Shown one piece after another: positions 15,939 through 20,819 of a DNA stretch of 20,819 bases. The stretch comes from Cloacimonetes bacterium UBA3541 (GTDB lineage: Bacteria; Cloacimonadota; Cloacimonadia; Cloacimonadales; Cloacimonadaceae). Made by a program: the position numbers and the translations under genes. Below the pieces are notes generated by a model, which did not search any database, was not told the origin of the DNA, and saw only the letters and a program-made list of their open reading frames with translations. Numbering within the stretch: the first letter of the stretch is position 1; each line of letters starts with the position of its first letter. The stretch is from NCBI GenBank assembly GCA_002376725.1, contig DFOM01000057.1, positions 1 to 20,819 on the forward strand, written 5' to 3'.

Positions 15939-16703
15939 TCACTCTAAAATGGGAGGCATTCGGCGTTTAAAAGCAGAGGATTGAATCATTTTTTCCACTT
16001 TTTGATAAAGTTCTAAAGGATAGGAAAGATTTTCCGTAGCAGAGATGCTTAAATGAAGTTCGGTCAATTCATAAACTATTTCATCCAGAACCGGATAGGA
16101 AATACCTATCTCTTTTTCGTCTGTTTGATGGGGCCAAAGGTCTGCAGTAGGAGTCTTATTGATTATTTTTTCTGGAATATTAAGCATTTTCGCCAGTTTC
16201 CAGACCTCTGTTTTGTAAAGATGTCCTATCGGTTCAAAAGCACAGGCAGAATCACCATACTGGGTAAAATAACCTATCATCAGTTCTGTTCTATTGCTGG
16301 TGCCTAAAACTAGTGCTTTCAATTTAGCACTAAAATCGTAAAGAACACACATTCGGATGCGAGCAAGCCAATTACCTATCCGCAAATGGTCTGCTTCAGG
16401 TGCGTAATTTTCAAAGTATGCTTTCGTAACTGGAGTGATATCTATAATCTGGTAATCAATTCCGAGCTGTTTCGCTAAATCGCTGGCATCTGCCACAGAC
16501 TCTGCATTGCTGGTTTCATAGGGCATTATTAAAGCTGTAACATTTGAACTTCCTAAAGCTTCAACTGCAAGAGCAGTGCTTACAGCAGAATCTACACCCC
16601 CGGATAAGCCTACTACTAATCTATCTCTTTCCGCATTTGATAAATAGTTGCGTATGAAATCTATTATTCTTTCTTTTTCCTTATTTAAATCCAGATTCCG
16701 CAT
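15939..16703 (-). CDS. nadE: NH3-dependent NAD+ synthetase NadE
   Basis: NadE is a cytoplasmic ligase that makes NAD+ from deamido-NAD (nicotinic acid adenine dinucleotide), ATP and ammonia, the last step of NAD synthesis. At 254 residues only the synthetase domain is present; there is no N-terminal glutaminase domain, so free ammonia is the expected nitrogen donor. The N-type ATP pyrophosphatase P-loop SGGVDS is at 34-39. Family signatures LGTSNRTELMIGYFTQYGD and PTADLWPHQTDEKEIG are intact. GAGGAG lies about 6 nt before the ATG. It appears to head the minus-strand run nadE-TPR-ribD and perhaps on to the cupin and M42 genes. The 11-bp repeat array lies about 160 nt upstream. Confidence 0.95.
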   Translation of the reverse strand: MRNLDLNKEKERIIDFIRNYLSNAERDRLVVGLSGGVDSAVSTALAVEALGSSNVTALIMPYETSNAESVADASDLAKQLGIDYQIIDITPVTKAYFENYAPEADHLRIGNWLARIRMCVLYDFSAKLKALVLGTSNRTELMIGYFTQYGDSACAFEPIGHLYKTEVWKLAKMLNIPEKIINKTPTADLWPHQTDEKEIGISYPVLDEIVYELTELHLSISATENLSYPLELYQKVEKMIQSSAFKRRMPPILE

Positions 16704-16860
16704 TCTTACTCCTCATATTATTTCTAATAATCTAAAAATTTCTTCTTGGATTTCAGTCAAGGATAAATCAAGGACTCAATATAGTAATAAAAATGGTTAG
16801 CTTATTGAGACAAAAAACCTTATTTTTTTTATTCTTATCCAGTTCCTCTGCTTTGATATC

Positions 16861-16915
16861 CAGCTTATGTCCAGCTTATGTCCAGCTTATGTCCAGCTTA
16901 TGTCCAGCTTATGTC
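16861..16915. repeat. Five tandem copies of an 11-bp unit CAGCTTATGTC
   Basis: There are five exact consecutive copies (16861, 16872, 16883, 16894, 16905), preceded by a decayed partial copy (ATATC). The reverse complement is GACATAAGCTG. Period 11 is about one helical turn, so identical faces of DNA are presented. It lies between the beta-helix gene (minus, ends 16996) and nadE (minus, starts 16703), and the same unit is found at the left window edge. It has no reading frame or spacer structure, so it is not CRISPR. Confidence 0.9.
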
Positions 16916-16936
16916 CAAAATCGGTCATAAGCTAGG
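16904..16936. repeat. Inverted degenerate copy forming a hairpin at the array end
   Basis: CCAGCTTATG (16904-16913) pairs with CATAAGCT-A-GG (16926-16936) with one bulged A. Inner CC (16915-16916)/GG (16923-16924) adds two pairs around the AAAATC loop. The last direct repeat is thus mirrored by an inverted, mutated copy. On the minus strand it follows the beta-helix gene by about 60 nt. There is no T-run directly after it, so it is not a classical terminator. Confidence 0.65.
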
Positions 16937-16995
16937 CATAACTTTGATAATTATAAGCTAAAAAAAGGATAGGTGACTAATAATCAATAAATTTA

Positions 16996-18561
16996 TCAAG
17001 GATTTCTGGCGGCGCTGACTCTAAAATAGGCTTGAGAATGGGTCTCTGAATCTACAATAAATACCGGATTAGTAGAAGAACCTAAAAATTCCCATACTCC
17101 ATCAGGATTAATTGCTTGATAGATGTTATAATAGATGTTGGAAATGGGGATTCCATTTACATCTTGAGTCACAGGGTCCCAGATAAGATATAATTCACTG
17201 GAGTCTTTAATAATTCTAACATTTTGCGGAATCTGAGGAATGCTCATATATCCATATTCATAGGCTCCAATATCAATGCAGTTATCTAAAATGCGAGGAT
17301 TACCAGCAAGATCATAGGGATAAAGAGAAATATCGGTTAATGGATTCCCAGCATTACGGCAAGGTGATTTCTGATTTAATCTCCAATCTGCTGCTAAACC
17401 ATCCGTAGTTACGCTATTGCTCATAGACGGTTGAATAAATTCTGGACACCCGGTTATATTGTGATTGCCATATTGACTGTCGGACCAGTGTTCAACTTCC
17501 CAGCTGATATTAAAAGAATCCAAGCCATTTTCAATGGCATTATAATCATATAATTGATTCATACCATTAACTCTAATCCCAATCTGTCCCAGAGCACTAC
17601 TGTTCCCCCAGATTATATTATTATAACACCCGGCATAACCTCTAATATACATACCCCCTGGACCTTCAATTGGTGAATTTATGTTAGCAGTATTATTACA
17701 GATAGTGTTATTAATGATGAGATTACCGGGAGAATAAGTTGAGGAATTAATTCCTCCTCCTTGATGGGAAGTTCCGTTATTGACGATAAGATTATTCAAG
17801 CAAAGATAGTGACAATTATTTTTGAAAGAAATGCCACCTCCGCCATTTTGAGCATAATTATTGGAAAATTTACTAGTTATGATATAATGACTTCCTCCGC
17901 AGAGAGTTACACCACCTCCCATTTTCCCTGCACTGTTAGATTTAAAAGTGCAATTTTCTATATAAAGAGAAGTTTCATTGTTCAAATCCGGAAGAGAAGT
18001 AAAAATAGCACCTCCATCATAGGTTGCTGAACAATTATGGAAAATACAATCCTTAATCCTGAAAGTGCTATTCTTAGCATACAGAGCACCACCACTATCC
18101 GCTGTAGCATAACTAAAGCAACAATGTTCTATAATCAGCTTGGAACTATTCAAAACTCGTATTATGCCTCCATTTTTGTTTAGAATATCCAGTTTTGCAT
18201 CTCCCCTATTAAAAGCACAATAACGCAATATAGTAGAATCATTGGTTGCAGCAACATTCTGCATAATAATTCCACGCCATTTTTGCTCACTGGATGTAGT
18301 GCTAAATTTAATACTATCAGAGGGTGTTCCTATTGCCTGCAATTTGCCCTCAATTTTTAAGGTATAATATCCCTGAAACTGGAGCTCCACCCCGGGATGA
18401 AGGTTTAAACTTTCTCCATCAGGAATGGTTATATTGCCATTAATCAAATAGGGTGAATCTTCAACCGCCCATATACCACTAACATATCCTCCGGGAACAA
18501 CGGTTGCTGCAGCTAAAAAACAAGATAAGAGAATTAAAAAAATACAGAATAGATACCGCAT
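16996..18561 (-). CDS. Secreted right-handed beta-helix protein with choice-of-anchor Q and FN3-like end
   Basis: This is an exported protein of 521 residues. The N-terminus (MRYLFCIFLILLSC then FLAAATVV) is a signal peptide; LLSC could be a weak lipobox, so a lipoprotein is possible. Residues about 70-340 are parallel-beta-helix (polymorphic outer-membrane-like) repeats, with recurring GGA/GGG turns: SGGALYA, DGGAIF, MGGGVTL, NGGGGISF and QGGGIN. Segment SPCRNAGNP to DIGAYEYG (about 395-435) matches choice-of-anchor Q domains. The last 85 or so residues look like a fibronectin type III domain. Unlike the two other exported proteins in the window, it has no type IX sorting domain. GAGGAG-like sequence precedes the ATG by 7 nt. 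The ligand or adhesion target is unknown. Confidence 0.85.
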   Translation of the reverse strand: MRYLFCIFLILLSCFLAAATVVPGGYVSGIWAVEDSPYLINGNITIPDGESLNLHPGVELQFQGYYTLKIEGKLQAIGTPSDSIKFSTTSSEQKWRGIIMQNVAATNDSTILRYCAFNRGDAKLDILNKNGGIIRVLNSSKLIIEHCCFSYATADSGGALYAKNSTFRIKDCIFHNCSATYDGGAIFTSLPDLNNETSLYIENCTFKSNSAGKMGGGVTLCGGSHYIITSKFSNNYAQNGGGGISFKNNCHYLCLNNLIVNNGTSHQGGGINSSTYSPGNLIINNTICNNTANINSPIEGPGGMYIRGYAGCYNNIIWGNSSALGQIGIRVNGMNQLYDYNAIENGLDSFNISWEVEHWSDSQYGNHNITGCPEFIQPSMSNSVTTDGLAADWRLNQKSPCRNAGNPLTDISLYPYDLAGNPRILDNCIDIGAYEYGYMSIPQIPQNVRIIKDSSELYLIWDPVTQDVNGIPISNIYYNIYQAINPDGVWEFLGSSTNPVFIVDSETHSQAYFRVSAARNP

Positions 18562-19016
18562 AATGGTGCTCCTCTAACTAAATTTATGGTAATCATTAAT
18601 TGTATATTTGTATTATTGTCAACTAAATTTTATCATTTGAGAATATGCATCTCGCCTTTTTTAAGACAAAAGGAATAGATAATTGTTGAGATTTGCGCTA
18701 GAGACCTTCATAAGGAATGTCTTTGACTTTTTATAAAATAAGCAAATTTTTCTTTAAGAATGTTATACATTCCATAATAGATAAAACCATTTAATTTTTT
18801 AATAATCTAATTTTTATAATGCATCATAATTATAGACTATAAAACTAAAGATTAATATTCCTAAACAAATATATAATAACTCCGCATAAAACAATATATT
18901 GCAAAAGGAATTAAGGTTATCCTCCTTTTTTAGCTGTATTCTTATTTATAACATTAATATAGTTAGTTATATTACTAAGTGCGTAAACCATAAAATATTT
19001 ATAATGATATATAGCT
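18562..19016. other. AT-rich intergenic region with an operator-like palindrome
   Basis: There are 455 bases without a credible gene between the beta-helix gene and the restriction-modification cassette. The region is markedly A/T-rich. It contains the perfect interrupted palindrome GAATGT-TAT-ACATTC (18758-18772) and a further half-site GGAATGT (18714-18720). No tRNA, rRNA, terminator with clear T-run, insertion sequence or attachment-site duplication was recognised. Confidence 0.5.
18617..18622 (-). promoter_or_regulatory. Candidate -35 box of the beta-helix gene
   Basis: A perfect TTGACA on the minus strand lies 55 nt upstream of the start codon. The expected -10 position holds only a poor match (TTAATG/TAATGA), so the promoter is tentative. 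Confidence 0.35.
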
Positions 19017-19709
19017 TTATTCTGTAACTTCTTTCTTCATAATAATCAAATATTTAAAACCTCTAAGGTAAAAGTTATATTTAATGGCTTTATCTCGCCA
19101 AAAAGGCGTATTTGAAGTTTGATTATGTCTGGCTACAGCAACTATGTCTATTGGATAAAAATATTGTTCCAAAATTGAATATATTTTAAATCCTACAGGT
19201 ATAAAACCAGTTTTTTTTCGCCAATGATCTCCAATTAACCAAGCTAAATATTTATTGGGTTTAAGAATACGGAAAGCTTCTCTTGCTACTTTATCTAATT
19301 CAATATAAAATTCTTTTTTAGTACAAGATATATTCCCTATATTATCTTTATGATTATTGTATTTTATGTTATCAGAATAAGGTGAATCTATGAATATAAA
19401 ATCGGCGATTTCATTTTCTAGGGGTAGTTTTCTCGCATCTGCTTCCTTTATGTCTTCTCTATAAGGAACAATATCAAAACCTAAAACTCTTCTTTTTTCT
19501 TCTTTGCAAACATCAATGGTAGTACCACTCCCACACATTGGATCAACGACTAAATCACCTTCTTTTGTATATCTTTGTATAAGATTCCAGATAACGAAGG
19601 CTGGTGTCACCCCGGGATATTTATTATCTCCATGTTTAATTTTACCATAATTTTGTCTAGGAAAATCCCATAAAGTTGTAGGTTCAATCGTAGGTTTATC
19701 ATAATTCAT
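19017..19709 (-). CDS. DNA amino-methyltransferase (N4-cytosine/N6-adenine type) of a restriction-modification system
   Basis: It transfers a methyl group from S-adenosylmethionine to an exocyclic amino group, protecting host DNA. The compact 230-residue protein has the SAM-binding motif I DPMCGSGTT (56-64) preceded by a motif X-like helix (TPAFVIWNLIQRY), and catalytic motif IV as DSPY (108-111). DSPY is intermediate between the usual DPPY and SPPY, so the target base is undecided. A helix EAFRILKPNKYLAWLIGD corresponds to motifs VI-VII. Motif order is X-I-IV. The start overlaps the restriction gene stop by 4 nt (ATGA). It is the last gene of the cassette. Specificity is expected to match the adjacent endonuclease. 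Confidence 0.87.
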   Translation of the reverse strand: MNYDKPTIEPTTLWDFPRQNYGKIKHGDNKYPGVTPAFVIWNLIQRYTKEGDLVVDPMCGSGTTIDVCKEEKRRVLGFDIVPYREDIKEADARKLPLENEIADFIFIDSPYSDNIKYNNHKDNIGNISCTKKEFYIELDKVAREAFRILKPNKYLAWLIGDHWRKKTGFIPVGFKIYSILEQYFYPIDIVAVARHNQTSNTPFWRDKAIKYNFYLRGFKYLIIMKKEVTE

Positions 19710-20386
19710 ACTTTTAATAACCTTTTTAAATCTTCAATAAAATGCTCAAATAGTTTAACTTTTTCACTTTCCACAATATATTCTTGGGTTAAAATATAAC
19801 TACCATCTAAATCTGTTTCTACAATGGCTCTACCCTTTTTTGCTGGTTTTAATTCAGACAAAGTTTTATCTTCGTCTAAAGTTACGAAATAAACCTTAAT
19901 ATCTTTTGTGGCGACATCGTCTTTCAATTTTAATTTCCAGTAGCCTGTTTGGGCTATACGTTCTCTTAGAGTAACTTTGCTGGATATAATTGCCAATATA
20001 TCATAATTTATAGGGCTATAAATTACAATGTCTACATCAGGTAAATGAAGTCCAAATTGCCCATAATCAATTGATAGGTTTCTTTTAACTCTACTTAGTT
20101 CATCGGATAAATTGCATTTCCTTTCCAATATATTTCCATTAACAACTTTTAAGCCTAAATCTTCAACTTCGTCTTGAATTATATATTGAATCAATTTTTC
20201 AAAATTTTTACCCTTAAAAGCTCTCCAACTTTGTTCATGATCACCCTTGGGAGTAGGATTCTTCTCCCAATCTTTTCTATGAATCTCTTTTGCTTCATCA
20301 AGAATTCCAGAGATATGTTTGTATGTGTCTTGTCCAAATTGTTCTTTTTTGATTTTATACAAATTGACTAAATCTTCAAAATTCAT
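19706..20386 (-). CDS. Type II restriction endonuclease, PD-(D/E)xK fold, CCGG-family (BsaWI-like)
   Basis: It cuts unmethylated DNA; the protein has 226 residues. The N-terminal helix region contains HEQSWRAFKGKNFEKL (50-65), reminiscent of BsaWI-type enzymes. The active-site core is LPDVDIVIY (Asp117) then IISSKVTLRERIAQTGYW, with Lys137 and Ser135 where Asp/Glu usually sits (SxK variant). This is followed by R141-E142-R143. Lys-x3-RER matches the R-(D/E)R signature of enzymes that read CCGG or CCNGG cores. In Cfr10I/NgoMIV relatives with SxK, the missing acid comes from elsewhere; Glu63, Glu142 or Asp156/157 are candidates here. AGGA lies about 8 nt upstream. It sits 3 nt after one methylase and overlaps the next. 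The family name is from memory of motifs. Confidence 0.75.
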   Translation of the reverse strand: MNFEDLVNLYKIKKEQFGQDTYKHISGILDEAKEIHRKDWEKNPTPKGDHEQSWRAFKGKNFEKLIQYIIQDEVEDLGLKVVNGNILERKCNLSDELSRVKRNLSIDYGQFGLHLPDVDIVIYSPINYDILAIISSKVTLRERIAQTGYWKLKLKDDVATKDIKVYFVTLDEDKTLSELKPAKKGRAIVETDLDGSYILTQEYIVESEKVKLFEHFIEDLKRLLKV

Positions 20387-20389
20387 TTA

Positions 20390-20819
20390 TTATTCCTTTA
20401 ATCCTATAATAATATATTCTACAGGATAAGCTTCACAGTTTGCTTTTGCATTGCTGGCGAATCTTCCTGTTTTTTCATCTCTCTTTTGAGGTAATATTTT
20501 AGATGGGATTTCTCTCTTTATAATTCTATCCAAAATAAAACCTGCATATTGTAAACTTTCTGCAAATACTTCAGCATTAAGTACATCTATCCCTTTATAT
20601 TTTGTATTACCTATAACAAAACAGCACCTTCCGCCCTTTTTTAATATTCTATAACTCTCAAGAAACACTTCTTCCATATCAATATAAAATGCTTCAATTT
20701 CTTTAGCCTTTTTTTTATGTACCAGCGACATCTGAGATACAATATTTTTTGCAATTAAACTACTTAGGTTTATGTTGTCATATTTTTTATATGAAGTTCC
20801 AATAAATCTAGTTTTATAT
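20390..20819 (-). CDS. DNA methyltransferase, C-terminal part (5' end beyond window)
   Basis: The frame stays open to the window edge, so the gene is truncated by the window; the ATG at 20731 is internal. The visible 143 or so residues begin KTRFIGTSYKKY and contain FLESYRILKKGGRCCFVIGNTK, the helix-strand of motifs VI-VII of amino-methyltransferases, then an Ile/Pro-rich tail ending EYIIIGLKE. The RFIGT segment before it is common in N4-cytosine-type enzymes. Motifs I and IV must lie outside the window. The layout after the catalytic loop resembles the downstream methylase (helix then RILK then IG), so the two may be related. It is the first visible gene of the cassette, 3 nt before the endonuclease start. 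Confidence 0.78.
   Translation of the reverse strand, partial: YKTRFIGTSYKKYDNINLSSLIAKNIVSQMSLVHKKKAKEIEAFYIDMEEVFLESYRILKKGGRCCFVIGNTKYKGIDVLNAEVFAESLQYAGFILDRIIKREIPSKILPQKRDEKTGRFASNAKANCEAYPVEYIIIGLKE

Noticed and set aside
16861..16915. CRISPR-like array
   Set aside because: Units are only 11 bp, directly adjacent without spacers, and no cas genes are present.

Overview
The window looks like chromosome from an AT-rich, Gram-negative anaerobe of the FCB (Fibrobacterota-Chlorobi-Bacteroidota) lineage. The best guess is a Candidatus Cloacimonadota (Cloacimonas-type) bacterium. This rests on exported proteins carrying C-terminal sorting domains of the type IX secretion (Por) kind, together with good Shine-Dalgarno sites, an HtrA protease, a lone acyl-CoA dehydrogenase and a secreted beta-helix protein. 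The taxon is an inference; no rRNA or marker gene is present.

Layout. At the left edge (1-21) is the end of an 11-bp tandem repeat that reappears at 16861-16915. Then come htrA (minus, with its own promoter and terminator) and, divergently, recG. Two exported proteins follow on the plus strand: a 1093-residue subtilisin-like protease with an integrin-like repeat region and a sorting domain, and a YncE/BtuG-like beta-propeller with a sorting domain. A well-formed cobalamin riboswitch lies directly upstream of the propeller. The riboswitch has a B12 box, a visible L5-L13 kissing loop and a hairpin that sequesters the propeller gene's ribosome binding site. Next on the plus strand are an acyl-CoA dehydrogenase, queH (queuosine synthesis) and a bacterial deoxyhypusine-synthase-like protein whose start overlaps queH.

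Convergent to these is a minus-strand block, read from 16703 down to 11897: nadE, a Cys-rich/NTF2-like/TPR protein, ribD, a cupin, an M42 aminopeptidase and a 65-residue conserved-looking protein. Spacings are tight and no terminator is visible inside it, so it may be one cofactor and housekeeping operon (NAD, riboflavin). Upstream of nadE lies the main 11-bp repeat array with an inverted degenerate copy, then a secreted right-handed beta-helix protein gene (minus).

The right end (19017-20819) is a compact, AT-rich restriction-modification cassette on the minus strand. It reads: C-terminal part of an amino-methyltransferase (cut by the window edge), a PD-(D/E)xK restriction endonuclease of the CCGG-recognising kind, and a second small amino-methyltransferase, with gene junctions of 3 nt and a 4-nt overlap.

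The most striking item is the B12 locus: an apparent vitamin B12-capturing surface propeller that is not a lipoprotein like BtuG but carries a type IX sorting domain, stands alone without btuB, and is controlled by its own cobalamin riboswitch.
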